Positions 30,901 through 39,517 of a stretch of DNA of 64,000 nt are shown piece after piece. This stretch comes from CAVRAW01 sp963716135 (GTDB lineage: Bacteria; Planctomycetota; Planctomycetia; Pirellulales; JADZDJ01): positions 3,596,001-3,660,000 of the forward strand of contig OY970289.1 in the NCBI GenBank assembly GCA_963716135.1, given 5' to 3'. The notes beneath the pieces are model-generated. The model ran no database searches. It was not told the DNA's origin and worked only from the letters and a program-made list of their open reading frames with translations. The translations under genes were made by a program, and so were the position numbers. Position 1 is the first letter of the stretch. Every line of letters begins with the position of its first letter.

Positions 30901-31119
30901 CGGTGATCGCGCCGGTGGTGGCGTCGCGCGCGCCGAACACCGCAAGATGTTCCGCGTCGAGTACGACGCTGGCATGCAACAGCATGCGCAGCTTCGAGCC
31001 GTTCCAGCGCCAAACGCAACGAGACGGGCCGTTTGCGCCAGCGCCGAGCCGGATTTGCCAACGCTGCGTTCGAGCGATGCGACGATGTATGCGCGGGCGC
31101 GGGATAGACTGATGTGCAT
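27964..31119 (-). CDS. Large surface protein with G8 domain and right-handed beta-helix, frameshifts
   Basis: A predicted exported protein of about 1050 residues. With the ATG at 31119 (CAGGAG 8 nt upstream) it reads MHISLSRARAYIVASLERSV, then RRWRKRPVSLRLALERLEAR and MLLHASVV, the planctomycete LExLExRxLL surface signal. Three 1-nt insertions must be removed (near 31040, near 30985, and in the C6 run 29123-29128). A G8-like domain follows (WSDPNTWTYVG; GDNVLISIGSVVIVDAQFNS; GTLRFDPHANTLLSVDTIIV), then beta-helix repeats (RGRYAVHFHRTGI; GNGFWLQGGNVSVTNNVVAG) and a C-terminal beta-rich part (VEGYVNDNSAAPQLVRQAIK; ITDMAGNATLVQVRINV). It resembles CEMIP/TMEM2-like carbohydrate-binding proteins; the ligand is unknown. 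Total 3156 bp is a multiple of 3, as three insertions predict. Confidence 0.8.
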
Positions 31120-31577
31120 GCAAAAACTCCTGGATGGTAGCAAGTGCAAACGGCTCGTGTACGCGCACAAGATCAGCGCGTTTTTTGGAATGCCCGGACC
31201 TCGGAGCCGTTGCAGCCTGTTCCTCGCTGCAAGAGACAACCACGTTTGAACGTGGCCCCTGTGCCCAGCAGCGTACCGCGCGAAACGGGGGCGTCAATCA
31301 TTTTTCGGCAATTTCTGAATATGGCAGCGTTCAGATCAATCTCCAAACTCCTCAAATTCCCCAGTCGAACCGCTATCAGGCGTTATTGATCGCGTGTCTG
31401 CCAGATCTAGTCGGAACAAATTCGTGTAATTTTGCCTGCGCCAAGGAAATTGCAAGATATGTTTTCAATAGCGGGACTTATTGGGGCATCGACGTAGCGC
31501 GTTCGCGCTGGGGCACGAAACGTTTCGCCCGTTGGGCGAATCTGCTTGGCAATTGGCTCGTCATCCGGAGGATTGCC
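31120..31577. other. Intergenic between divergent surface-protein genes
   Basis: The part from about 31300 is more AT-rich than the genes around it. It must hold the promoters of both divergent LEERR-type surface proteins. I see no gene and no clear consensus promoter. Confidence 0.4.
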
Positions 31578-32600
31578 ATGAGCACCTTCCTGCGCAAAGC
31601 TGTGCGCCGCGCCAGCGGAACATTGTCGTGCCGATTGCATTTTGAACCATTGGAAGAGCGCCGGTTGATGGCGGCGCACATGTTCCGCGGGGCGCTGGTG
31701 GTCGATTGCACGTCGAAAAGCGACGTGGTCGACATCCAGCAGAACGATTCAACGTTGACCGTGACGCTGAACGGCAAGGTGCAAAATTTTAACGCGGCGG
31801 TGGTCAAGGCGATTGCCGTAAATTGCGGCAATGGAAATGACACGGTGACCATCGGCGCGAATGTCAACATTCACTGCCTGCTGTACGGCGGCGCCGGAAA
31901 CGACAATCTCACCGGCAGCGCGATCGACGATCTGCTGATCGGTGGCGGCGGGAATGACGTCATGCACGGCGGCGGCGGAGACGACACCCTATTTGGCCAG
32001 GACGGCGCCGACCAGCTTTACGGCGACGAGGGGAACGATCATCTTTCCGGCGGGAATGGCAATGATGAACTGCAAGGCGGCGCCGGCGAGGACGATCTGA
32101 AAGGGGGAGGTGGCGTCGATCATCTTGTCGGCGGCACCGAGAACGACTTGCTCGATGGGGGCGTCGGCAACAATCTACTAGAAGGCAGCGAGGGACGCGA
32201 TTTCTTCACCTCCCACGTCGGCGATACGCTCGTGACCGATGCCGATGACGATCTGCAGCCCAACGGCTTCAGTAGGAGCGATACTCAAACCGATTTGGAA
32301 ATGACGCTGCGCTCCGGCCCGATCATGGCCAAAGTAAAATTCCATTCGGAGACGGTGGATGGAATCACCACCCGAACGTTGCGGATCGATGTGTTTAACG
32401 GGAATCCGAAACAGCCGCTGACGGCATTTGTCGGCGGCGTGAACGTCGGCACGATCACCATCTACGATTGGGGCCGCGGAACGTTGCAGCTAAACGATTC
32501 GGGCGGCATGGCATTTCCCGAAAATTTCCCTGCCATCGCGCGTGGAGTGGTGATTCGCGTGGGGCCTGCACACGGCATCGTGCCGGCGCAAACTGTGTAG
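31578..32600 (+). CDS. Surface protein with hemolysin-type (RTX) calcium-binding repeats
   Basis: A 340-residue exported protein. The start ATG 31578 has GGAGG 6 nt upstream. The N-terminus is basic and then carries LHFEPLEERRLMAAHMF, the planctomycete cell-surface signal motif. Residues about 75-195 contain GGxGxDxLxxG nonapeptides (LYGGAGNDNLTGSAIDDLLI, GGGGDDTLFGQDGADQLYGD, GGTENDLLDGGVGNNLLEG), which should bind Ca2+ in a beta-roll. The C-terminal 110 residues (RTLRIDVFNGNPKQPLTAFV) form a non-repeat domain of unknown role. It is divergent from the G8/beta-helix protein. Confidence 0.88.
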   Translation: MSTFLRKAVRRASGTLSCRLHFEPLEERRLMAAHMFRGALVVDCTSKSDVVDIQQNDSTLTVTLNGKVQNFNAAVVKAIAVNCGNGNDTVTIGANVNIHCLLYGGAGNDNLTGSAIDDLLIGGGGNDVMHGGGGDDTLFGQDGADQLYGDEGNDHLSGGNGNDELQGGAGEDDLKGGGGVDHLVGGTENDLLDGGVGNNLLEGSEGRDFFTSHVGDTLVTDADDDLQPNGFSRSDTQTDLEMTLRSGPIMAKVKFHSETVDGITTRTLRIDVFNGNPKQPLTAFVGGVNVGTITIYDWGRGTLQLNDSGGMAFPENFPAIARGVVIRVGPAHGIVPAQTV

Positions 32601-32709
32601 TTTTTCCTTGTCATCAGGAAACAAGATAAATTCGAAAATAAAATTCCAGATCACTGGCAAATGGCACAACAATTGACGAGCACACGTTGGAATTCGCGGA
32701 TGGAAATTT

Positions 32710-32738
32710 TTGACCCTCGCTTCACGAATGGGTAAAAT
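32710..32738 (+). promoter_or_regulatory. Sigma-70-like promoter of the PEP-CTERM gene
   Basis: TTGACC (32710-32715), a 17-nt spacer and TAAAAT (32733-32738) match consensus at 5 of 6 positions each. The first start codon downstream is at 32955, which leaves a 5' leader of about 210 nt. Confidence 0.6.
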
Positions 32739-32829
32739 TCGGGCGATTGAACTATTCGAGACGGATAGTACAAGAGATCGTAGAATTGCCCCGCTGCACG
32801 GGAATTGGCCTGTCGGAAGGGGTTTTCTT

Positions 32830-32848
32830 ATTGGCCACGCTGGCCAAT
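32830..32848. repeat. Perfect hairpin in the PEP-CTERM 5' leader
   Basis: ATTGGCCA-CGC-TGGCCAAT is an 8-bp perfect inverted repeat with a 3-nt loop. It lies about 105 nt before the start codon. An extra half copy (AATTGGCC) sits about 25 nt upstream. Confidence 0.6.
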
Positions 32849-32954
32849 TCGGCACGCACAGCCGGTATCTTTTGCGGCTGATTCCGCGCCGGCGCTGTCG
32901 TTGAATCAATTGCCAAATCCTCCCATTCAGCATCGGGGGCATTGTGAGGTAATC

Positions 32955-33929
32955 ATGGCGCGTAACAAATCGCGACGACACAAACGGACTCTGGTTTTTG
33001 CTGCTTTATCAAGCCTGGCAATCGGCCGGCGCAGATTTGGGTCCGCCTGTGCCGTCATGATTGGCCTGCTGTTGTGGAGCAACGCCGATTGCTGGGCCGG
33101 GCCGATCTCCGTCACTCCGACGATGAATGGTCAGGACTTGATGGATGCATTACCCGTCAGCGGCGGGCTGACGATTACGTCCGTGACCGCGCTCAACGGC
33201 GCGGAGGGACAATTCGGAACGTTCACGGATTTCACAACCCAGCCGATCACCATCGGCAACGGGGTCGTGCTTTCCAGTGGAAACGTCGGATTCATGGCAG
33301 CTCCGGCCGATCCCATCCTCGATTTTCCGCAGCCCTCGTACGACATGAACACGTCGGGAACTCTTGAATTCGACGCCTACGGCCCGGGGCATATTGAGAA
33401 CTTCAACAACTCCAACGACGTGGCGGTGCTGCGGGTCGATTTTTCGCTGGACGATGACAGCCAGATTAAATTCGATTTTGTGTTCGGGTCCGTCGAATAC
33501 CCGTACTGGACGAGCAGCTACACCGATTCGTTCCTGGTTTTCCTGGATGGGTTTGACGCCGCGAATCAGATCACGTTCGACGCCAACAGTAAACCGGTTC
33601 AAGTGGGAGTTTCGTTTACCGGGCTGGTGTCCATCGCTGATCAAAATACCGCTTTCGCTGATCCGCACGGCGTTTTGGGATTGACGACAACCACTGCATT
33701 GCTGAGCGGCGACAACCATACGCTGTGGTTTGAAATCGGCGACGTGAACGACCACATCCTCGATAGCGCGGTGTTCATTTCCAATTTGCGAGTTGGAGTT
33801 GGAACGGAAGGTACGGAGCTAACCGATCCTGAAGATCCGCTGGTTCCGGAGCCCGGCGCCATGACGCTTTGGGTGATTGCGTTAAGTGCGTTGGAGGTAT
33901 TCCGCAGGGCACGGAGGCATGCGAAGTAG
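32955..33929 (+). CDS. PEP-CTERM protein with choice-of-anchor-L-type domain
   Basis: A 324-residue exported protein. The start ATG 32955 follows GAGGT. It has a basic N-terminus, a signal segment (FGSACAVMIGLLLWSNADCW) and a beta-rich domain resembling choice-of-anchor L: ITIGNGVVLSSGN, NDVAVLRVDFSLDDDSQIKF, DFVFGSVEYPYWTSSYTDSF, HTLWFEIGDVNDHILDSAVF. The C-terminus VPEPGAMTLWVIALSALEVF plus RRARRHAK is a textbook PEP-CTERM tail (PEP motif, hydrophobic helix, Arg cluster), the sorting signal for an EpsH-type exosortase. No exosortase gene is in this window. Confidence 0.9.
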   Translation: MARNKSRRHKRTLVFAALSSLAIGRRRFGSACAVMIGLLLWSNADCWAGPISVTPTMNGQDLMDALPVSGGLTITSVTALNGAEGQFGTFTDFTTQPITIGNGVVLSSGNVGFMAAPADPILDFPQPSYDMNTSGTLEFDAYGPGHIENFNNSNDVAVLRVDFSLDDDSQIKFDFVFGSVEYPYWTSSYTDSFLVFLDGFDAANQITFDANSKPVQVGVSFTGLVSIADQNTAFADPHGVLGLTTTTALLSGDNHTLWFEIGDVNDHILDSAVFISNLRVGVGTEGTELTDPEDPLVPEPGAMTLWVIALSALEVFRRARRHAK

Positions 33930-34049
33930 GTTCGACGATTCCTGCGGATATCCGATGGCGCCGGGTTTTTGAATTACGCTACGGCACTAACATCCGTGCG
34001 ACGCGCGTATTGCGAAATTCGATCGGGATCGCGCCGAGGCGAAGCCGTC

Positions 34050-34712
34050 TCAAACAACGGCGCCGAAAAGCGCTCCCCAAAACGTGACCCGCAATGCCGC
34101 CTTGACCACCGGAGCGCCGCCGACATGCGCTCCGAATCCGCCCAGCACGGCAAGGCACAAGATTGAGGTTGCAACGACGACGGGAATCAGCGCCGTGGTT
34201 GGCGCGACAACGACGGTCAAGAGCGGCACCGCCGCGCCGACCGCGAAAGTTCCTGCGGAAGCTAGAGCAGCCTGCACCGGCCGTGCAGTCGTAGCGTCGG
34301 AAATGCCGAGTTCGTCGCGTGCGTGGGCGGTCAACGCGTCGTGCGCCGTCAGTTGCTGGGCGACCTCTTTTGCGAGCGACGGCTCCAGGCCTCGGCCGAC
34401 ATAGATTGATGCGAGTTCGTTGAGTTCGGATTCCGGGTCCGTTGCAAGCTCTTTCCGTTCGCGGTCCAAGTCGGCCCTTTCCGTGTCGGCCTGGGAGCTC
34501 ACCGATACGTACTCGCCGGCGGCCATCGACATCGCTCCCGCGACAAGCCCTGCAACTCCGGCGACCAGAATGTCGGCGGCCGTCGCTTTTGCCGCGGCAA
34601 CGCCGACGACCAGGCTGGCCGTGGACACGATGCCGTCGTTGGCGCCCAAAACCGCCGCGCGTAGCCAGCCGATGCGCTGCGTGCGGTGCCGCTCTGGATG
34701 CCGGACGAACAT
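34050..34712 (-). CDS. VIT1/CCC1-family transporter
   Basis: A 220-residue membrane protein of the vacuolar iron/manganese transporter family. Starting at MFVRHPERHRTQRIGWLRAA it shows the hallmark AAVLGANDGIVSTASLVVGV, the second helix GVAGLVAGAMSMAAGEYVSV, the metal-binding acidic stretch (SSQADTERADLDRERKELAT), then PLLTVVVAPTTALIPVVVAT and ALRVTFWGALFGAVV. Compared with the homologues I recall, about ten residues seem missing from the last helix (TFWGALxMxxTxGIGxLFG), so an in-frame deletion is possible. It is divergent from endonuclease IV. Confidence 0.9.
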   Translation of the reverse strand: MFVRHPERHRTQRIGWLRAAVLGANDGIVSTASLVVGVAAAKATAADILVAGVAGLVAGAMSMAAGEYVSVSSQADTERADLDRERKELATDPESELNELASIYVGRGLEPSLAKEVAQQLTAHDALTAHARDELGISDATTARPVQAALASAGTFAVGAAVPLLTVVVAPTTALIPVVVATSILCLAVLGGFGAHVGGAPVVKAALRVTFWGALFGAVV

Positions 34713-34910
34713 GTTCTTCGCCTCTGGAGCACTGTTTGCGCCGTCAGGAGAATCCGCATGGATCGTGCGGACACACCGGTGGGCAAGCTTCGCCGGCATC
34801 ATAACGCGTCGAGATTGACGCCGCCATGCTCGGCGGCGAAACTGCGGTCGTGCTTTACCGCATTTCGGCGGTCGAATACCTGCGTTCGCGATTGTCTTTT
34901 GAGTGTTCCA

Positions 34911-35777
34911 ATGTCCATACTTGGTGCCCATCAATCGATCGCCGGCGGGTACTACAAGGCGGTGGAGCTTGCCGCGGAAATCGGCTGCCAGTGCGTGCAG
35001 TTGTTCACGAAGAACAACAATCAGTGGCGGGCCAAGGCGCTCACGGACGACGATGCGACGAAATTTCAGGGGGCGCTGGCGCGATTGCAAATTTCGCATC
35101 CGCTCTCGCATGCCTCTTATTTGATCAATCTGGCGGCGCCGGACGAGGCCATGTGGCAAAAATCGATCGAAGGGTATGCCGTTGAGCTGTTGCGGGCCGA
35201 GCATTTGGGCATTCCGTACGTGGTGCTGCACCCGGGGTCGTTTACCACCAGCAGTGAAGAGGCGGGGCTCAAGAGAATTTGCACGGCGCTGGATCAAGTG
35301 CATGAAAAAGTCGGCGACATCAAGGCTTGCACTTTGCTGGAGAACACTGCGGGGCAGGGGAGCGCGCTCGGCTGGCGCTTCGAGCATCTGGCTGCGATTC
35401 TTGGCGGCGTGAAGCAACCGGACCGGCTGGGCGTATGCATCGATTCGTGCCACGTGTTCGCGGCCGGCTATTCGTTTAGCACGCTGAAAGATTATGAAGC
35501 AACGATGGCCGAACTCGATCGAGTCGTCGGGCTGAAACTAGTGAAGGCCATTCATCTGAACGACAGCAAGAAGGACCTGGGCTCGCGCGTCGATCGCCAC
35601 GAGCACATTGGCAAGGGAAAAATCGGCTTGGAGGGATTTCGGCTGCTGCTGAACGATTCGCGGCTGGCCGACGTGCCGATGTATCTGGAAACGCCGAAGG
35701 AGAATGATGAAGGCGAACCGGATGGCGCACGGCTGGACAGGATGAATTTGGAAAGGCTGAGGAGTCTGACGAGGTAA
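34911..35777 (+). CDS. nfo: Deoxyribonuclease IV (endonuclease IV)
   Basis: AP endonuclease for abasic-site repair with a trinuclear Zn site in a TIM barrel. The 288-residue protein starts MSILGAHQSIAGGYYKAVEL. Metal-ligand motifs are visible: GIPYVVLHPGSFTTSSEEAG, ACTLLENTAGQGSALGWRFE, LGVCIDSCHVFAAGYSFSTL, VKAIHLNDSKKDLGSRVDRH and MYLETPKEND. The window thus has two AP-site repair genes (nth and this one), far apart. The gene ends directly at a tandem repeat. Confidence 0.96.
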   Translation: MSILGAHQSIAGGYYKAVELAAEIGCQCVQLFTKNNNQWRAKALTDDDATKFQGALARLQISHPLSHASYLINLAAPDEAMWQKSIEGYAVELLRAEHLGIPYVVLHPGSFTTSSEEAGLKRICTALDQVHEKVGDIKACTLLENTAGQGSALGWRFEHLAAILGGVKQPDRLGVCIDSCHVFAAGYSFSTLKDYEATMAELDRVVGLKLVKAIHLNDSKKDLGSRVDRHEHIGKGKIGLEGFRLLLNDSRLADVPMYLETPKENDEGEPDGARLDRMNLERLRSLTR

Positions 35778-35816
35778 AGGCAGAAAGCAGAAGGCAGAAA
35801 GCAGAAGGCAGAAGTT
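35778..35816. repeat. GCAGAAG heptamer array between convergent genes
   Basis: GGCAGAAAGCAGAAGGCAGA and further copies occupy the complete gap between the nfo stop and the Nramp transporter stop. There is no room for a conventional terminator, so the repeat itself may take that place. Confidence 0.8.
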
Positions 35817-37247
35817 TCAACCGCCGGTGATTACTGACCAGGCGCTGCGCAGCGAATCCGGCAGCCCGTAGAGATCGAGCGCGGTAATCAGAATCGCGGA
35901 AATCCAGCCGGCCGCCAGCAGGAACCAGCCGTTGGCGTGCGCGCCCATTCGCTTTTTGGAACTGGTGAAGTGCAACAGCGGGAACATGGCCAACGGTAGT
36001 TGCATGGCCAGCACCACCTGGCTCAGCACCAACAGGTCGGTCACGCTTCCTTCGCCTCGCAATCCGATAATCAGGATCGCCGGAATGATGGCAATCGAGC
36101 GAGTGATCAATCGCCGGACCCAGGGCCGGATGCGCCAGTGCATGAAGCCTTCCATCACCACCTGGCCGGCCAAGGTGCCGGTGATCGTGCTGCTTTGCCC
36201 GCTGGCCAACAGGGCCACGCCAAACAGCACACTGGCAAAGGCGGTCCCCAACAATGGCGCCAGGGTCAGGTAGGCATCGCGAATCCAGTCGGACTCTCCG
36301 TTGAAAGCCACGTATTGCCCGCCGGCAAGCTGAACTCCGTCTTTGCCGTAGAACACGGTTGCCGCCAGCACGAGGATGGCCGCATTGACCAAAAACGCAA
36401 TCGACAAGGCGACGACGGTATCGATCGAGTTGAACCGAATCGCCCGCCGCGTCGATTGGGCGTCGCTGCGCAACTTCCGCGATTGAACCAGCGCCGAATG
36501 GAGGTAGAGATTGTGCGGCATCACGGTGGCGCCGATGATGCCGATGGCGACCACAATCATTCCTTTTTCTCGGAAACCGGGCGTTAGCAGCGCGTGGCCC
36601 ATCTCCAAGAAGCTGGGCTGAGTCTGCGGCAAGACGAAAATCTCGATGAAGTAGCAGCCGCCGATGGTGGCCACCAGCGCGAGGATGACCGACTCGATGA
36701 ACCGCATCCCGAAGCCTTGCAGCGTGAGCAATAGCAGCACGTCGAACGCGGTAATGCACACGGCCCACAGCAGCGGTATGCCAAACAGCAAATTGATGGC
36801 CACGGCGCTACCGAGCACTTCGGCCAGATCGCACGCGGCAATCGCCCCTTCGCAGGCCAACCAATTCGGCCAGCGCGTCCAGCGGGGATAAAAATCGCGG
36901 CAGGCCTGGGCCAAATCTTTGCCGGTCACGATGCCCAGCTTCGCCGAGGCGATCTGCATGAAGATGGCCATGATGCTGGAGGCCGCCACCACCCACAGCA
37001 GTCCGTATCGATAGGCCGCCCCGCCTTGCAGGTCGGTGCCCCAGTTGCCCGGATCCATGTAGCCGACGCTGACCAACAGCGCCGGCCCGGCAAAGGCACG
37101 CAGTTGCCGCCAGAAGCTCGCGCCGTTGTGCGGCACAGGAACGGTGCTGTGCAGGCCTTCGAGCGATCGGGAGTGCGCGTGGCCGTTCGTCGGCGGCAGG
37201 TTTGTCGCCTGCTTTGGTTCGGCAATCAGTTCTTTGACAGTCGTCAT
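35817..37247 (-). CDS. Nramp-family divalent metal (Mn2+) transporter
   Basis: Proton-coupled metal importer of 476 residues with about eleven membrane segments. The first core helix has VSVGYMDPGNWGTDLQGGAA with the metal-binding DPGN motif. The sixth core helix has GIIGATVMPHNLYLHSALVQ with the MPHN motif. ACEGAIAACDLAEVLGSAVA and SGQSSTITGTLAGQVVMEGF also fit the family. The N-terminal 45 residues are soluble. Two palindromes upstream of the start suggest metal-dependent repression. Confidence 0.95.
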   Translation of the reverse strand: MTTVKELIAEPKQATNLPPTNGHAHSRSLEGLHSTVPVPHNGASFWRQLRAFAGPALLVSVGYMDPGNWGTDLQGGAAYRYGLLWVVAASSIMAIFMQIASAKLGIVTGKDLAQACRDFYPRWTRWPNWLACEGAIAACDLAEVLGSAVAINLLFGIPLLWAVCITAFDVLLLLTLQGFGMRFIESVILALVATIGGCYFIEIFVLPQTQPSFLEMGHALLTPGFREKGMIVVAIGIIGATVMPHNLYLHSALVQSRKLRSDAQSTRRAIRFNSIDTVVALSIAFLVNAAILVLAATVFYGKDGVQLAGGQYVAFNGESDWIRDAYLTLAPLLGTAFASVLFGVALLASGQSSTITGTLAGQVVMEGFMHWRIRPWVRRLITRSIAIIPAILIIGLRGEGSVTDLLVLSQVVLAMQLPLAMFPLLHFTSSKKRMGAHANGWFLLAAGWISAILITALDLYGLPDSLRSAWSVITGG

Positions 37248-37281
37248 GAAGGCCCGCGGGTCGAGGCCGTTTTTCTACGAA

Positions 37282-37296
37282 CAAACACGGTGTTTG
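37282..37296. promoter_or_regulatory. Operator-like palindrome upstream of the Nramp gene
   Basis: CAAACAC-G-GTGTTTG is a perfect 15-bp palindrome 35-49 bp upstream of the ATG at 37247. Its position fits a MntR/DtxR- or Fur-type operator; the regulator is not in the window. Confidence 0.5.
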
Positions 37297-37307
37297 CTAT
37301 CAACAAA

Positions 37308-37323
37308 AATCAATATTTTGATT
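37308..37323. promoter_or_regulatory. Second AT-rich palindrome upstream of the Nramp gene
   Basis: AATCAA-TATT-TTGATT has perfect 6-bp arms and lies 61-76 bp upstream of the start in an unusually AT-rich stretch. It may overlap the promoter. Confidence 0.4.
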
Positions 37324-37418
37324 CGTCAAAATTATGTCTGAAACATGAGGACAAGTCAAGAGGTTCCCCGGAAAAAGCAAGAATTACCCCCAACTGGAGG
37401 GTCAGATTGCCGGACGGG

Positions 37419-38527
37419 CTAGAACCGCGCCGTGGCTCCCGCGCCGGCGAAGAAATCCGGAGCGGCCGCGTTCAGCCCCACGCCGGTTTCGACGTCCAAC
37501 TGCAGATTGTTGGTGATGGGAAAGATGAAGCCGCCGTCGGAATTGTGTTGGGTTCGTTCGATGGTTCGACCGGTCGGCGCGATCACGTACCACTCGATGT
37601 AGGTTTCAAAGTGTTTTGCCCATTTGAACTGCACGGCAATGGATTGGTCGAATTCGGTGAAAATGTTCTGATTCTCGTCGCGACGGCGGAACACGTCGGT
37701 GCTCATTTCGACTTCGATCTTCTTGTTTACCTCCCACGCATAGGCCCAGATGATGCCCGGCATGACGCCGTTTTCAGTGATGTCCGGCGCGCCGGTGGGC
37801 ACGAAGATCGAAGGGATAATTCCCATCGCCGGCAGAATGCCTTCTTGCGGCGTAAGGCAAAGCTTGAAGCCCAGCGACAAGTCCTCGCTGCCGCTGGCGT
37901 GCAGGCGCATGGGGGGCGCCGGACCGTTGGAGATTGTGTCGTCGATGATCGCGTAATTGTATTCGATCCGCCATTCGAACCATTCGGCAAACATGCCGAT
38001 GCGCCACAGCGTATCCGGGAAATCATTCGTCCGCCGCGCGTCGCTGCCGCTGTGGTCCAGGAAGAACTCGTAGCCTGTTTCCAATTGCACCACGCCCTTG
38101 CCGACGGTGACGGGCGATTCGGTGAAATCGGGCCGGTCGCTTTCCAGCGGTTCATCCATGTCGGGTGGCCCGCCGGAAAACGTCGTGCCGTAGCTCCACT
38201 GCATCAGGGTTTTCCGCGGCTTGCAGGCGTCGGGGCCGTAGTGGATTTTCTTTTCGTCATCGTCCTTGTCTTTGTCGTCGTCGTTGTGTTTGTCTGCTTC
38301 GACTTTGTCGGTCGTATTGCCGTTGGTCTGAGGGCAGGCGCCTTCGTCCTGGGCACGCGCGAGCTTCGGCGGATTGTCGTGAAGATAGAAGAACATCAGG
38401 CCCTGGCTGCTGTCGTCGGCGCGGCAAACTGTCGAGCCGGCGTGAACCAGAATGCAGCCGGCGATCGCAGCGCCAAGCGCAGAAGGATAGCCAGGCAAAA
38501 CTGCAAACCAGGTGGCCGGCGAGCCAT
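37419..38527 (-). CDS. Outer-membrane beta-barrel protein (MetA-pathway/transporter-like), frameshift in signal peptide
   Basis: A predicted barrel of about 370 residues similar to the 'MetA-pathway of phenol degradation' putative transporter family (PF13557). The strong ribosome site GGAGGG precedes ATG 38527 (MARRPPGLQFCLAILL), while the body is in another frame (GAAIAGCILVHAGSTVCRAD with a signal-peptidase-like ending). One base is missing or two are extra between about 38460 and 38520. The mature part begins with a charged linker (DKHNDDDKDKDDDEKK), then family-like ESDRPDFTESPVTVGKGVVQ, LETGYEFFLDHSGS and alternating strands to an aromatic C-terminus (GAGATARF), as in outer-membrane barrels. 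Confidence 0.78.
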
Positions 38528-38850
38528 TGTTCCCTCCATGGAACACGGGTGCCCGTAGCTTCCGGGCAACATGTGCAGGCGATTGCCGCCTAGCGGTTCC
38601 ACCGCTGCGGCAATGGTCCTCTCTTAGTGGCGTCGGCACCTTGCGAGGCAGACTGGGGTGTTTAATCCGCCAATTGGGGGCAATTTCGGCGCGTAAGGTG
38701 TGAATATGGCAAGACTTTCCGACAGCGAAACAGTTGACCACTTGGTAATCGACGGGTAGATTTATTAGGCACGCGTGTTGCTCATTTCCGGCATCCGGCT
38801 GGGGTGTTGAATCAGCGGATTACCAACTCCCAAGGATGGGGCCTAACTCT
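38528..38850. other. Intergenic between divergent genes
   Basis: The gap separates the barrel gene and the GNAT gene, which are divergent. I see no gene. It is somewhat AT-richer near 38690-38770, where promoters are likely. Confidence 0.35.
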
Positions 38851-39426
38851 ATGGCCCTGACGTACTTCAAACGTTTCCGCATGGAAATCGACCTGCGCGG
38901 TCGTGATTTCTCGAGCATCCCCCTGCCTGAGCGCTATCAATTCGTCCCCTGGCATTCGTCGCTGCTGGAGACCCACGCCGAAACCAAGTATCTAAGTTTT
39001 CGGGCCGAATTGGATTCCAACGTGTTTCCCTGCCTGGGCGACTACAGCGGCTGCGTGCGGCTGATGGAGGAGATCGCCGGCAAGCCCGGCTTCCTGCCCG
39101 AAGCCACCTGGCTGTTGTCATCCATAAGCGATCCCGAGGGGCCTGATGCCTTTTGTGGCCCGGTGTATTGCGGAACCGTACAAGGCGTGATCGATCGCAG
39201 CGGCATGGGGGCGATTCAAAACCTGGGGATCGTGCCGGATTATCGCCACAAGGGTTTGGGATCGGCCCTGATGCAACAGGCGCTGGCCGGCTTCCAGCGA
39301 GCGGGCTTGCGGCGGGTGTTTCTGGAAGTGACCTCCCAAAACTCCGGCGCCGTGCGGCTTTACCGGCGGCTGGGTTTCGCCAAGGCCCGCACCGTGTATA
39401 AAGTGGCGGACATTGCCTACGTGTAG
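38851..39426 (+). CDS. GNAT-family N-acetyltransferase
   Basis: A 191-residue acetyl-CoA-dependent acyltransferase with unknown substrate. The catalytic core is at the C-terminus: MGAIQNLGIVPDYRHKGLGS holds the acetyl-CoA loop (RHKGLGSAL), then ALAGFQRAGLRRVFLEVTSQ and NSGAVRLYRRLGFAKARTVY, the conserved motif B. The N-terminal 100 residues (MALTYFKRFRMEIDLRGRDF) are family-specific. The start was set at ATG 38851; ATG 38836, 15 nt upstream, is an alternative. Confidence 0.88.
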   Translation: MALTYFKRFRMEIDLRGRDFSSIPLPERYQFVPWHSSLLETHAETKYLSFRAELDSNVFPCLGDYSGCVRLMEEIAGKPGFLPEATWLLSSISDPEGPDAFCGPVYCGTVQGVIDRSGMGAIQNLGIVPDYRHKGLGSALMQQALAGFQRAGLRRVFLEVTSQNSGAVRLYRRLGFAKARTVYKVADIAYV

Positions 39427-39517
39427 TGCGGTGCGATAGTCTTTAGCGTCGCAGTCACGCCGACGCATGGCGTGTCGTCCATGGTTGCCGAATCACCTAC
39501 GGAGAGGAATCAGAGAC

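Noticed and set aside
27964..31119. Reading the beta-helix region as two or three separate genes
   Set aside because: Domain order is continuous and three 1-nt insertions restore one frame whose total length is a multiple of 3.
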